A DNA stretch of 64,000 nucleotides. Source: Hibiscus mutabilis. Its lineage: Eukaryota > Streptophyta > Magnoliopsida > Malvales > Malvaceae. This document shows positions 1 through 11,810 of this stretch, piece by piece. The notes under the pieces are model-generated. The model did not search any database, was not told the origin of the DNA, and saw only the letters and a program-made list of their open reading frames with translations. Location of the stretch: contig CM033747.1 in assembly GCA_019671005.1 (NCBI GenBank), positions 24,021,188 through 24,085,187 on the forward strand. The letters are read 5' to 3'. Both the position numbers and the translations under genes were made by a program. Position 1 is the first letter of the stretch. Every line of letters begins with the position of its first letter.

Positions 1-735
1 TTGGTCGGATATAGCCTTTATCAATGAGATCTTGAATTTGAGCCTTTAACTCCTTAAGCTCTTCCGCGGCCATACGATAAGGTGCAATGGAAACTGGGGT
101 CGTTCCAGGTTGCACTTTGATACCAAATTCTATTTCACGGGTTAGAGGTAAACCCGAAAATTCATCGGAATAATCATCAGGGAATTCACATACGGTGTCA
201 ATGTTAGGCAGCTGAGGTTCCTCCTTGGTCTCCAGGGTCAAAGCATACAAGGATGGGTTTCTAGAACTTATTAGGGTGATGCTTTCTTTTCCAAGGCCTC
301 GAAGGTAAAGCTTCTTCTTAGAGCAATCAACCCAGGCTTGATGTTCACTTAGCCAATCTAGACCCAATATGACATTGAATTCATGAATCGGTAAAGCCAA
401 CAGGTTGGCCGAAAAAGGAATCCCTTGGATCATTAAGGGACAGTTTTTATAAACCCAACTTATGGTGACACAATCACCCAAATGATTGGTTATAGAGATC
501 TTAGATACTATGGGCTCATAGGAAATATTATATTTCTTAGCTAACGCCGAACTAATGAAAGAATGTGTGGAGCCAGGATCAATCAATGCATAAATAGAAT
601 GAGAGTACAACTCAAGGGTACCTGCAATGATGTCAGGATCATCCTCTTCCTCACGGCTCCTTATTTGGGCAAGGGCTTTAGAGTCTTGTCTGTTCGACAC
701 CTTAGCCGAGCCACTCGGTTGCCCCGTAGCTCCCG
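1..735 (-). pseudogene. gypsy protease and start of reverse transcriptase (element 1)
   Basis: The minus strand encodes an aspartic protease with the active-site run DPGSTHSFIS near 556-585, followed by a typical gypsy PR core (IQGIPF, ALPIHEFNVILGLDWL). A linker leads to the RT entry region, with PYRMAAEELKELKAQ and then GYIRP at the window edge. The protease would cut the Gag-Pol polyprotein in the particle, and the RT part copies element RNA. A TAG stop near 745 separates this frame from the gag zinc-knuckle frame, so the polyprotein is broken. It is closely similar to the protease of element 5 (23142-23453). The rest of RT lies outside the window. Confidence 0.85.
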
Positions 736-1920
736 ATGAACCCTACCTGGACCCCTTCCCTCGATAAGATTGTACCGGTGATGCTGTAGCAACTGATGTA
801 GCAATAGGTTTACTTGTATTCAGTGGGCAATCTTGGATAAAATGGCCTTGCTCACCACAGAAATAGAAAGCTCCATACTGCTTGCGGCATTGCCCTATAA
901 GATGCTTGTTCTGACAGTAATTACATACTAGATACTGCACTGCTCTTCTAGAACCCCAGTGCTTTCAACAGAAGCAGCCTTAGCAAACGACTGAGTCATC
1001 GTCTGCGGCTTAGCAATATTACCAGATCTAAAAGGTTGTGGATAAACGTTCTACTTCGGCCCTTGATGCTTCCCTTTCTTGTTAGGCTTTGGAGGACAAG
1101 AGTCATCGTATTGCCTCTTCTTCAATCGGCTAGCTCCTCTAAACCTCTAGGCTTTATGTGTAGCTTCGGTGGCTTTGACCTGATTCACCAGGTCCTGAAA
1201 ATTTGTGATGCCCAATGCTGTGAACATAGGGCGTAGCTCGTCATTGAGCCCAACAATAAACATTCTACATTTTTCTTCTTCTTTCTTGATAAATTCAGCT
1301 CCATAATGGTAGTACTTGCAGAAATCATGAATGTACTGCTCCACAAGTCGTCCACCCTGCCTAAGACGGAGGAAGGTGTTGCGCCTTTCTGCGATGTAGT
1401 ATTCGCTGATATATCTATTACAAAATTCTCAAAGAAAGAACTCCCACTTTATAGCTTCTTCCGGTGCTGTGAGAATGGTAGTCTCCCACCACTGGAGTGC
1501 CTCGTCAACCAGCAATGCAAGGGCGCATTCCAGCTTATGTTTGTCTGAGCACTAAAGCTGCTTGTTCAGGATTCGTAGTGTGCTGTCCAACCAATATTCA
1601 GCAATATCAGGATTTTCATCATCATGATCGGTGAAGGTGTAAGCCCGTAGTTGAGACAGCTTGTCAATAGGGGCTCAGACATATTGGATAGCTGGTGTAG
1701 TGGGTTACACAACTTGTTCAGCTCTCATTGATGACATGAATTGTTTGAACATGTCGGCCATGTTCTGGTAACACTAGGTGTGTGCAGCTACGACCTCTCG
1801 CTCGGGGTTTTGTGCTGGAGAGTCTTGCTGCGGTAGAGGATCTCCACCTCTAATCTCCTCCCCTTGAGTGGAGGAGCCAGTGACGTGCTCATCTATGTGA
1901 GCTTCAACAGAGGCAGACAT
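736..1920 (-). pseudogene. gypsy gag (element 1)
   Basis: Capsid/nucleocapsid gene on the minus strand. The likely start is the ATG at 1920-1918, which opens MSASVEAHIDEHVTG and lies about 120 bases downstream of the primer site. A retrotransposon gag capsid segment reads through 1147-1344 (EQYIHDFCKYY, CRMFIVGLNDELRP). The C-terminal nucleocapsid (743-940) has a first motif CNYCQNKHLIGQC, which keeps C-x2-C-x3-H-x4-C. In the second knuckle, FYFCGEQGHFIQDC, the first Cys is replaced by Phe. Stops, for example near 1788 where AAHT is followed by TAG, and frame changes make this a pseudogene. Confidence 0.82.
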
Positions 1921-2040
1921 CTATAAGAGAGATCAGATTAGTTGGCAAGTCACAATATATTAATAACTCCTAGGTGGCATAAGACAAAGCAGTAACATTA
2001 CGGTAGACAATAGTTTAGTCCTAGAATCGACTAAACTCTA

Positions 2041-2052
2041 GCTCTGATACCA
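2041..2052 (-). other. Primer binding site, initiator Met tRNA (element 1)
   Basis: The minus strand reads TGGTATCAGAGC, complementary to the 3' end of plant initiator methionine tRNA. It lies a few bases inside the LTR edge at 2057, as expected for priming minus-strand DNA synthesis. Confidence 0.93.
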
Positions 2053-2056
2053 CAAA

Positions 2057-5046
2057 TGTAACACCCTATTCCCGGCCTGGTAGGAATCTGGGTCAGAAGA
2101 CGTTACCGGAATTTGATGCGATGATCAGTGCAATATTTTTCATTCAATATTCGAAAAATTTATGTGCCATGCTTAGCAAACAATACAAAACAATGTTACA
2201 AGTTCAATTAGTCCATTACAAAGCTGTGATTGTCCATTTATGACCAAATTTTTAAACTTTTACTAACTTTAGGGGCTAAACCGTAATTTTAGTATTTTAG
2301 AGGTACTTTTCTGAAATTAACTATACTGAGATTTGGACTATATGCAATGACTATATAAATTCCATGTTAATCAGAGTTCGTTTACCCATTCTATTATCCT
2401 TCGTTCAATACAGTGACCACCTTGCAAGTTTTTAGAATTATTAATTCACTTACCTGAATCGGTACCGGTACTCGAAGGGTCGTACCGGTACACACTTAAT
2501 TTATTTTCTTTTGAACTTAAATACCGTATCGGTACTCCAACTACAGTATTGGTATGAGGCATTTAGCACATTCGTATCGGTACGGGGCTATTATCGTACC
2601 GGTATGAAATCCCTAATTTCCAATTCTAGACGTTAATGGGTATCGGTACGCCACCACCCATACTGGTTCCCAAGCTACAGTAAAATTCCAGTGAGCATTT
2701 ACCATACCAATACTCACATTATCGTATCGGTACACCAGTTTGACCTACGTTGACTTAGCCCAATATGCATAATCGTACCGGTACACCATCACCCGTACCG
2801 GAACGCCTAGCCTGAAATGCCAAATTTTGGTCTGGTTTTTATCATAATTAACCTATCAAACAATGTCCAAACGTGCTTAAATTTTACCGGTAAGTTACAA
2901 ATACATATTTCTATTAGCATGCCAAATTTCGTAGTCGTTCGATTCCATTTACTATGTTTTCACCCTTTTAGCCACTTATAGCCACTTTTGCCAATTTTAA
3001 CAATTTCTAAAAGCCATTTTAGGCCTTCTTAAGCATTCTTATAGCCTGCATGGCGCACACACATAAAAATACGTATAAGTGACTATTACAACAACTATGC
3101 CACCATTCTAGGAGTATGCAAGGGAAGTATACTTTACTTTAACCCTTGCAAAAACTTGCCCAATTCCTCGTTAAGGTTGTCCGATCCCTCGACCACTTTG
3201 CTTAGCCTAAAAAATGCATGAAGATGAATGCATTAGGCATATTTTTCCTAGTGAGGTATTCTTAAACAATGTCAGTAATTAATATGCACTCATTAACATG
3301 CTTCATCAACATTTCAATGACAATGCATCAATAGTCAATAACAACACTACATGAGCCAACAACTACATGTCAATGTTCAATACCAATGATTCATTTAGTT
3401 CATTTATAACCCTTGGATTGATCAAGATAGTGGATAGGCGGATTCCTACGCCTCGTCAAATCAATAATGGTCTAGTTCCATCCGCCTCGCCAATTGACCA
3501 ATACAACATACCTCCGCCTCGCTAATATAAAGGCCGTAGCCCAATGACAGTAGTCCACCCATACAAATGAGCTCATAAATCCTATGGCATGCCAATTGTA
3601 TCCAATGTCCACTCATGTCCAAGTTCCGGTGATTTAGGCCAATATTCAATGCATTATCAATTTCAATAGGTTCGATAATTCAATAGCAATAATTTGACCC
3701 TTAGGTCTATTTCAATGATCCGGTAACAATATCAATGAGTTCAATGATTCGATGACAATGATCAATACTAATGGTAGTAGTTCTATAGTCAATGTTCAAT
3801 GTCACTAGCAATGATCTTTCTAATGCTATGCAATAGTTCATATTCAGTAATCAATATTCAATAATATGATGACTATGATCAATATCCAATGGTTCAATAT
3901 CAATATTCCATGTTCAATGAATGATATCAACAATTAACAATCCAATGGGAAAGCTTACCGAGGCTTACCAATACCTCATTCATGGGGATTCAATGCAATA
4001 AGCTTAAAAATCCAATGTTAGCTAAATCATGTTCAATGACAATGAAACCGGGAAACATGCCTAGCCTAATCCCGAGACTCCGACTACACTCACCTTGATT
4101 TCCAAAGCTTTTCAAGGTTCCTGTATTTCATTTCCCTTGCATTTAGCTCTAGGAGGAGATGGTGGTTGAGCTTCCAAAGCTTGAGCTAAGCAAAAGATTA
4201 GGGAATTTGCCATAATCAAAATCAAGGGTTCAAAATCAATATTCAAGCTTACTAGAGCTTGTAGACATCACTATTTCCATGGAACTAAGCTTATAATCAC
4301 ATGGGCTAAACATTGACTTTCAAGACCGAATCTTGAGATTAGACTTCAAATATCCATAGAATCTATAAATTGTTTGAGGGATTCAACTCACCAATCATAG
4401 AGCTTTAATTTGGTGTATTGAAATCAAAGAAATCTCAAAGGATGAATCGAGGTGCTTGCTTGGAGCTTAGGGAAGAAAATGACAATGGTGGTGTTAGCTT
4501 AACTTTGGTGGAAAGGATGAAGGGAGCTAAGTCTCAGTTTTGCAATTCAAGACTTTCTATAATCGTCTTTCCCCCTTTTTTTTCAAAGAGCCGAGTGGAT
4601 TACTACACAACATGGTTGCCTCCCAAGCAACCAATCATATGGTTTCCTAGCTTGGGAGGAAACCTTATATAACAATAAACAATTCCCACAGCAATTTCCA
4701 ATTCCCAACTAATAATTATCTTTTATGACATAGCCCACCATTTCCACGTGAAATTGGCCAAGCAAGGAGGTGACTCACACCTCTAATTGGAAAATTACGA
4801 GGGTGGTCCCATAATTTTCCAAAATTTACACTTTTACCCCCCAAACTTTCAATTTTCACAATTTAGGCACTAGAAGACTTTCAATTCTTTCAAATAGGTC
4901 CAAGATCATTAATTAAGCTCAATTGAGGTTCAAAACAATACAATTGAGTACAATAAAGGAGTCAAAACATTGATCGAACCACTTCGATACGAAATTTCTG
5001 ATCGCCGGATCCTAATTCTGACTAGACCGGTTTTTAGGGTGTTACA
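2057..5046 (-). repeat. 5' LTR of element 1 (about 2.99 kb)
   Basis: It is bounded by TGTAACACCC at 2057 and GGGTGTTACA at 5046, a 10-base terminal inverted repeat of the TG..CA type. The same end sequence, including ctagaccg-tttttagggtgttaca, closes the LTR of element 5. The LTR holds a cluster of GTACCGGTAC-like palindromes (2455-2900), CCGCCTCG repeats and a GGCCGTAGCC hairpin (3440-3545), and a long CAATG/CAATA-rich tract (about 3240-4060). Short open frames in it (for example 3461-3649 and 4418-4672) are not supported as genes. Confidence 0.9.
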
Positions 5047-8000
5047 TTAAGAGTACCATGTGATAGAGAGCAAGAAAATAGGGTACTTGCGAAGTTTGGT
5101 TGAAATTTGATGAGAAAAGAATAGGTTTCTGATGTAGCATTTTTGTTTCATATATAATTAGTACCGGTTACAGGAAGTTGATCTGCATAACTTGATTTTC
5201 GGTAATGGATTTATGTAGAAATCCATTTTTATCAAATAATTAGGGGATAATTTGGATATGCATATACTTGATTTGAATAAAAATGCAGTACAAGATATCG
5301 AATTTAGATCGAACTGTAAAGTTAAGCGCGCTCAAGGCATAGGATGGGTGACCTTTTGGGAAAGTCTCATGTCAGTAATTGAGACTGATAAAAAGGAATC
5401 GGTTCGAGTTAATATTATTCGTAAGGATAACAAATAAAGGATTATTAAGAGAAATTTATCCAATAAAGATTTCGGGTAAATTATCAGTATATTGGACTGG
5501 GTCAAATTTTCAAGATTTTGATTTTTACAAAATTATGGAATATTTTTTATGTCAAAAATATTTATTTATGGAGATCAGAATTATAAGGATTTCAGATTCT
5601 ACCCGGTAGTTCAAAAATTGGAAAATCGTAGTAAGTGATTATCGGGTAATCAGATTGAATTGGAATTTTAAAGGCAGTTCTATAGGCCATGTAAAATTCA
5701 TAAAAATATTATTTTTATGAATATTTTAATGTTTCTAGTTGGAATCTAACTAGACTTGGTTCCAATTTTACAAAATGACAATTTTGAAAATAAAATACAG
5801 TTGGAGGATCTTTGGACATAAGGAATTAAATGAATTTAATATTCATTTAATTAAAATACATGTGGCATTTATTAAATAAAAGATGAAAAAATGTGTTCAT
5901 CTTTCTCCATTTATTCGAAAGGCAAGAGAAAGAAAGAGGAAAATATACCAAAAATTTCCCAAGGCAAATTTGAAGGCTTTAAAGTTAGAATCAAGGTATG
6001 TTGCTTTGAGAAAATCTGATCTATGCTTCATGCTCTTTCTTTTGATAGTAATTTTGGATGGTAATATGAAGAATTGTTCATGTTATTGATGAGAGAGAAA
6101 TTAGGGTTTCATGTCCTATGTTGAAATTGAAGTATGATTTAAGCAAATCGAGTGTTGTGGAGTTGAAATTAAGCTTAGATTTAGATTAATTTCATGTTTG
6201 AAGACATAAACCCTAACCCTAGAATTTGGGGTTTTGTTTAGGGTTTTGAAATTAAGGATGAATATGGAAGAATTATGATGCCATAAGCATGATTTTGATG
6301 TTAGAATGAAAAGTACTCAATTAGTCTTCTAATTGACTATTTCGTTATACTTTGAAAAATTAGGGGAAATATTGTGAAAATTTTTCTAGTGGTGAAATTG
6401 AAGAGATTATGAAATTTCAAGCTTAATTATGTCACGAGGACCAAAATGAAATCCTTGAAAGGTTTAGACACTAATTCGGCAATTAGGAAGAATTTGGGGT
6501 TCCAAGTGTTAATTTTTGGAAATGAAGATTTTATTTTGGAAAAAAAATATTTTGAGCATGTTAGAATGTTGTTTGAATGAAAAACAACATTGGAAAAGTT
6601 TAGTGACCAATTCGGCTAAAAGCCAAAATAGAAGGAAAAATTTGAGAAAAATGGTAAAAATGTTGTATTGAATAATTAGTACAAGTTTTCAAACTTTTGT
6701 GTGGAATTAGTGACTAAAATATCACTTTAACAGAAGTTAGTGGATTGAAGGACATTCGGTAAAAGTTAGTGGAAAATGTTAGAATTATGGAGAAATTTTG
6801 AATTGAGCTTGAATAAATTGCAAAAGTTGCAAAATGGTCATTAAGGACAAAATTGGACTTTTCAACTTCTAAGAGAGAAAAAGGAAAATATTTTGAAAAT
6901 TTTTTATATTCAAATAATTATGCTAGTATTTTAAAGTTAAGCAGTGTTAGATTAAAAAAAATCTAACATGTATATTGTATCTGTTCGATGGGTAAATTTT
7001 GCAGCAACCGAGCAGGACAAGGAAATTCGAGATAAAAAGGGCAAAGAAAAAGTAGTGGATTAACTTAGTGAGGCCAGTATTTTGCATAGCCCAGGTGAGT
7101 GCATTATATGCATATACGACATGTTATAAATTGGATGACTTGCGATAAGTCAACCTTGATACTAATGAAAAAGGTATGTTGATTAAATTATGCAAATAAC
7201 ATTAAAATTAAATGGCATATGAAATATATGGATATGGCATAATGATTTATCTAAGATAAATCAGATTTTAGATTTTGGGTTTAATCTGCCCATTATTGAA
7301 TTATGAATGATAGTATTGATTGATTGGATATTGAACATGCAAATATAATATTGATATACCCGAGTACTAGTGTGAAAGTCTTAGTATAGTTGGATATCCA
7401 TAGAGTCCTAGCAGCTGCGTCAAAGCACTACGGTGCAGGAAAACTCTATGGACTCAGTTCAAACATCACGGTGTTAAAAGGCACAAAAAGTGATTAGATG
7501 AGGAGCAAAGGGCGTCCTAGAGTATGTACTCATCTTAGTCGCTACGGCGATGCAGACACTAAGGCATCGAAGACACAACGGTGTCGTGATGACTCGCGTA
7601 CCATAGCATCACATGAAAGTGTACTTTGGGCAATAAACCAGGAAATGCTTTTAAGAAAATAAATAGACCAGTATGTCTATCGTATTTATTATCGATAAAG
7701 TAAGGTTGATATTATGACTTTGAACATACATACATACATATATACAAGCATGATTCACTGATATAAGTTAGTTTCTTATTTACCGTGATAAATGATGAAA
7801 TGATATAAACATGCACGAGACATTACTTGCCATTTTACAAATATTGTGATATTTATGTTAAATGTTCACATTGTTACAAGTATGTCTCACTAAGTTATAC
7901 TTAGCGTGTGGTTCATATTACACGTAGGTTGATCGGGATAGTAGTACCAAAGAAGGAGCTACACTTTTGGAAATCAAGTTACTGACTATAAGCAACAGTA

Positions 8001-8469
8001 TCTACACTTATATCCTAGACTAGTGGGCATGTACTCATATTTTAAATATGCTGTTGTTTTATACTATTGAACTTATAAGTTAGTTCACTTATTTTCAATG
8101 ATCCTGTAATCTAAGTATTATGGAGGAAATGGTAAGGTTTTAAACTTTTGGCAATGGGAATTGGTAATAACATTGTGTAGTTTATGCTAATCGAGTAGTG
8201 ATTTTTAAATCAAGGAAAGGGTCTAAGTAGCATACATAGTTTACACCTTGAATTATATTTTCAAGTTAATAACTATTTTAAATACTTATTTAATCAATTC
8301 AGGGTTGAAACTAGGTGTTACTAGACAAGATTATAATTAAATATAAACCTAAGAAAATATATTTTGCTAAACTAGTTTAAAAAAATTTACAAGTCAAGAA
8401 ATCAGTCAAATACTTTAATAACATCTTCAACGTGTATTTAATCATTGAATATATGTTGAGGGTGTTACA
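5047..8469 (+). repeat. 5' LTR of element 2, 5'-truncated by nested insertion
   Basis: It aligns along its whole length with 13185-16615. It starts at ttaagagtaccatgtgatag, matching 13185 onward, and ends ggtgttaca at 8469. The missing 5' end lies left of element 1. It carries a hairpin cluster at about 7390-7600. Small frames (5252-5437, 5379-5609, 5883-6089) have partial counterparts in the other LTR, but these arise from LTR duplication and not from gene constraint. Confidence 0.93.
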
Positions 8470-8474
8470 TTTAT

Positions 8475-8487
8475 TGGTATCAGAGCC
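8475..8487 (+). other. Primer binding site, initiator Met tRNA (element 2)
   Basis: TGGTATCAGAGCC lies five bases after the LTR end, complementary to the initiator methionine tRNA 3' end. The leader from here to the gag ATG at 8637 holds no other recognisable feature. Confidence 0.94.
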
Positions 8488-8636
8488 AAGGTTTAGCCGA
8501 TTCTGGAGGTTAAATCGAGTCAGATGTGATTTGTTTAAAGTGTACATGCCCCTAGGATGATATGTTATTGGTGTATTGCTTATATAACTTGATGTGGCTC
8601 TTTACTAATATGGTTTTGAATATGTTATAATAGACA

Positions 8637-9880
8637 ATGTTTGACGCTGAGGGATCACGTCATGTGACGGATCACCAGGGCCCGGAAGAGGCTCATAGCG
8701 GTAGTAATGAGGTGCAACACGTTCCACCACCAGCTCAAGGACACGGAGCCTTAGTGCAAGTGTTAGAGGCGATGGTTAATAGGCTGCAGTCATCTGCACC
8801 CGTACCTGTTCTGGCTCCTGCACTCGTAAGGGCATCGACTGCTAAAGAGCTTAAGAAATTAGGTGCGCCTGAGTTCGATGGAGAAGGTGGTCCGATGGCC
8901 ACAGATTTGTAGTTAAATGATGTCAAGGTTATGCTGGACCAGTTAAGTTGTTCTGATGCTGAAAAGCTAGAGGGAGCTGTATCTCTTCTAAGGGAACATG
9001 CTCGTATATGGTGGTCAAATGCCATAGAGCTAGTACCCGCTGAACAAGTAACTTGGACATTTTTCCAGGAAGCATTTAATGCCAAATATGTTGGTGATCA
9101 ATTCAAGAGAGAAATGCTTTAGCAGTCCCTGGATCTTAAGCAAGGCAATCATTCAGTTTATGAATATGAGTTGGAGTTTAATCGACTAAGTCGATATGCA
9201 GCTGAATTAATGCCGACTAAAAAATCTCGCTGTGAATGTTTCATTGAATGGCTTCATCCAAGACCCATGGAATTAATGTCGGGCATGAATCTGACAGTTT
9301 ATCAAGATGCGGTGAATAGAGTAAAGGCTATGGAAAGGGCCTATCTAGAGCGAGTTAGAGCTCAACCATCTCGATCAACTAAAAGATCTGGAGAATCATT
9401 TGTTTCAGTACAGTCTAAGCAAGGTAGAAGTTCTCGCCAACAAAGCAAGACTGGGACTGGATCTACACACAGGATTCATTTTCTTAAAAGAACCCAAGCA
9501 TCTCAGATGTCTATTGCAGGCTCAAAGAAATCAGAAAAAAGCTTCCAAAACAAAATGTGAGCACTATGGAAATATACATAGAGGGGTTTGATGGAGTATT
9601 ACAGGAGCCTGTCTGCAATGTGGTCAGATGGGACATTTTGCTAGAGAATGTCCGCGAGGATAGACATAGAACCTTATCCAGTCAGAACGATCTGTAGTAG
9701 CTCCATCTAGAGGCCGTGGTCAAGGTGGAATGGGACAAGCTAGAACATCAAACCAAGCTGGATTAGAGGCGGCATCAATACGGGAATTTCGAACCCTGAC
9801 TCGAGTATATAATATACGCACATATGAGGACAAGCATGATCCGGATATTATAGCAGGTAATTTCTGACTTTTTGGTGAAC
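8637..9880 (+). pseudogene. gypsy gag (element 2)
   Basis: Starts at the ATG at 8637 (MFDAEGSRHVTDHQG) after a 150-base leader. The capsid core is visible as KKLGAPEFDGEG, LREHARIWWSNA, TFFQEAFNAKY and VYEYELEFNRLSRYA. Near 9608-9652 an intact CCHC knuckle reads CLQCGQMGHFAREC (C-x2-C-x4-H-x4-C). Single-base stops interrupt the frame at about 8909 and 9121, where neighbouring conserved residues suggest G-to-A changes, and several stops follow 9560. It would have made the particle protein; as written it yields only truncated peptides. Confidence 0.88.
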
Positions 9881-9882
9881 TT

Positions 9883-11792
9883 GTGTTTGTTTTAGTTGAT
9901 CCTGGTTCTACACATTCGTATATTAGCTCTAAGCTAGTTGCTAAAAGAAGAATTCCTATAGAGATTATTAGTAGTGATGTGATTGCCAGTAATCCGCTTG
10001 GTCATAGTGCTAGAGTGACCCGGATATGTAGGAAATGTCCCTTAGTGATTCAAGGGATTGAATTTCAAGCAAATTTAATGGAGCTACCATTCCATGAATT
10101 TGAGATTATCTTGGGAATGGATTGGCTATTTGCATATGATGCAGATGTTAAATGTAAAAAGAAGCAATTAGTACTTCAAGGACTAGATGGTTCTGAAGTG
10201 ATTGAAGTGGGAGAAAGAATGATTGCCTAAACTTAGTAATCTCTGCAGTGATGGCTTAGAGGATGTTACATAATGGGTCTGAGGCGTATTTAGTTAATGT
10301 TGTGAATACGCAAGCATCAAATAAGAATTTGGAAGATATACCAACGGTGCGAGAATTTCCAGATGTATTTCTAGATGAATTGCCAGAATTACCTCCAGAT
10401 AGAGAGGTACAATTTGGAATAGATGTGTATCCTGGAACAGAGCCGGTATCGATGGCACCTTATAGGATGACGCCAACTGAATTAAGGGAGCTGAAAGCTC
10501 AATTGCAAGAGTTATTAGATTGAGGCTATATTCGACCAAGTGTGTCACCATGGGAAGCCCCAATATTATTTGTAAAGAAGAAAGATGGATCTTTACGATT
10601 GTGTATAGATTATCGACAACTAAATAAGGTGACAATAAAGAATAAGTATCTGTTGCCAAGAATTGAAGATCTATTTGATCAGCTCAGAGGAGCTGTTGTG
10701 TTTTCAAAGATCGATATTCGATCAGGCTATTACCAACTAAAAGTTCAGAAAGAAAATATACCAAAGACAACATTCAGGACTCGTTATGGACATTACGAGT
10801 TTTTGGTAATGATGTTTGGCCTCACAAACGCCCCTGCTGTATTTATGGATTTGATGAATAGGGTGTTTCAACCCTACTTGGACCAGTTTGTGGTGGTGTT
10901 TATAGATGATATCTTGGTATATTCTAAGACTGAAAATGATCATGATCGACATCTCCTAGTGGTATTACAGATATTAAGAGAAAAGCAGCTTTATGCAAAG
11001 TTTTCCAAATGTGAATTTTGGCTATCCGCAGTAACTTTTCTCGGACATGTTGTATCCGCTAATGGAATAAGAGTGAATCCCAAGAAGATACAAGCTATTC
11101 TTGAATGGGAAGCACAAAAGAATGTCTCGGAAGTTAAAAGTTTCTTGGGATTAGCTGGATATTATAGACGATTTGTCCAAAACTTCTCTATCATTGCTAT
11201 GCCACTCACCCAGCTGTTAAGGAAAGGTGTTTCTTTTGTATGGAAAGAGAAGTGTCAAGAGAGTTTCGAAAGATTAAAGAAAGTTTTGACAGAGGAACCA
11301 ATATTAATTCAACCAGAGCCGGGAAAAGAATATATTTTATATTGTGATGCATCCCATAATGGTTTAGGTTGTGTATTAATGCAAGAAGGATGCGTTGTAG
11401 CTTATGCATCGCGACAACTCAAAACTCATGAGAAGAATTACCCGACTCATGATTTGGAGATGCTAGCAGTGATTTTTGCACTAAAAATTTGGAGACATTA
11501 TTTATATGGTTAAAAGTGTCATATCTACACTGATCACAAAAGTTTGAAGTATTTGACAACACAACGAGATCTGAATCTGAGACAACGAAGATGGGTCGAG
11601 TTTTTAAAGGATTATGATACGATTATTGATTATCACCCTAGAAAGACTAATGTAGTAGCAGATGCTCTTAGCCGAAAAACATTTTTTGTTCTATGCACAA
11701 TGAATGCACAACTATCTTTGGGACAAGATGGTTCTTTAGCAGCAGAGTTTCAGCTTAAGCCAACTTTTCTGAATCAGATCAAAGATTTATAG
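9883..11792 (+). pseudogene. gypsy protease-reverse transcriptase-RNase H (element 2)
   Basis: The best preserved pol block in the window. Protease 9883-10230 has DPGSTHSYIS and the ILGMDWL flap-side motif. RT covers about 10330-11230, with LRLCIDYRQLN, FSKIDIRSGYYQ, MMFGLTNAP and the catalytic FIDDILVYS, all intact in a 323-residue frame (10542-11513). RNase H follows (LYCDASHNGLG, then YTDHKSLKYL) and ends with DALSRK near 11678. Stops occur after RMIA at 10228-10230, at the PR-RT linker near 10521 and in RNase H at 11511. The protein would copy element RNA in cytoplasmic particles. Confidence 0.93.
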
Positions 11793-11810
11793 CTTTCGGG
11801 TGAAGAATGT

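Larger units (their letters stand above)
1..5046 (-). mobile_element. Ty3/gypsy (Tekay-like) element 1, 5' part
   Basis: This is the 5' portion of a minus-strand LTR retrotransposon whose remainder lies beyond the left window edge. Reading on the minus strand, the order is LTR (5046 to 2057), initiator-Met tRNA primer site, gag, protease and the start of reverse transcriptase. A 3-kb LTR, an iMet primer site and gag-PR-RT similarity to the other elements here fit the Tekay/Del chromovirus lineage (inference; the chromodomain is outside the window). The right LTR edge at 5046 abuts the 5' LTR of element 2 in mid-sequence, so element 1 inserted into element 2. The target duplication should be ttaag (5047-5051), with its partner off-window to the left. 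Confidence 0.88.

Noticed and set aside
2041..2052. tRNA-like matches at primer sites (also 8475, 24841, 38888, 40178, 45791, 60031)
   Set aside because: Only the terminal 10-19 bases of tRNA complement are present; no cloverleaf, so not tRNA genes.
5883..6089. Small frame repeated at 14031-14228 (FIR/ERKKEE..., ending NMKNCSCY)
   Set aside because: Both copies are the same LTR position in element 2. The duplication comes from the LTR pair, and the reading frame is not preserved between them.
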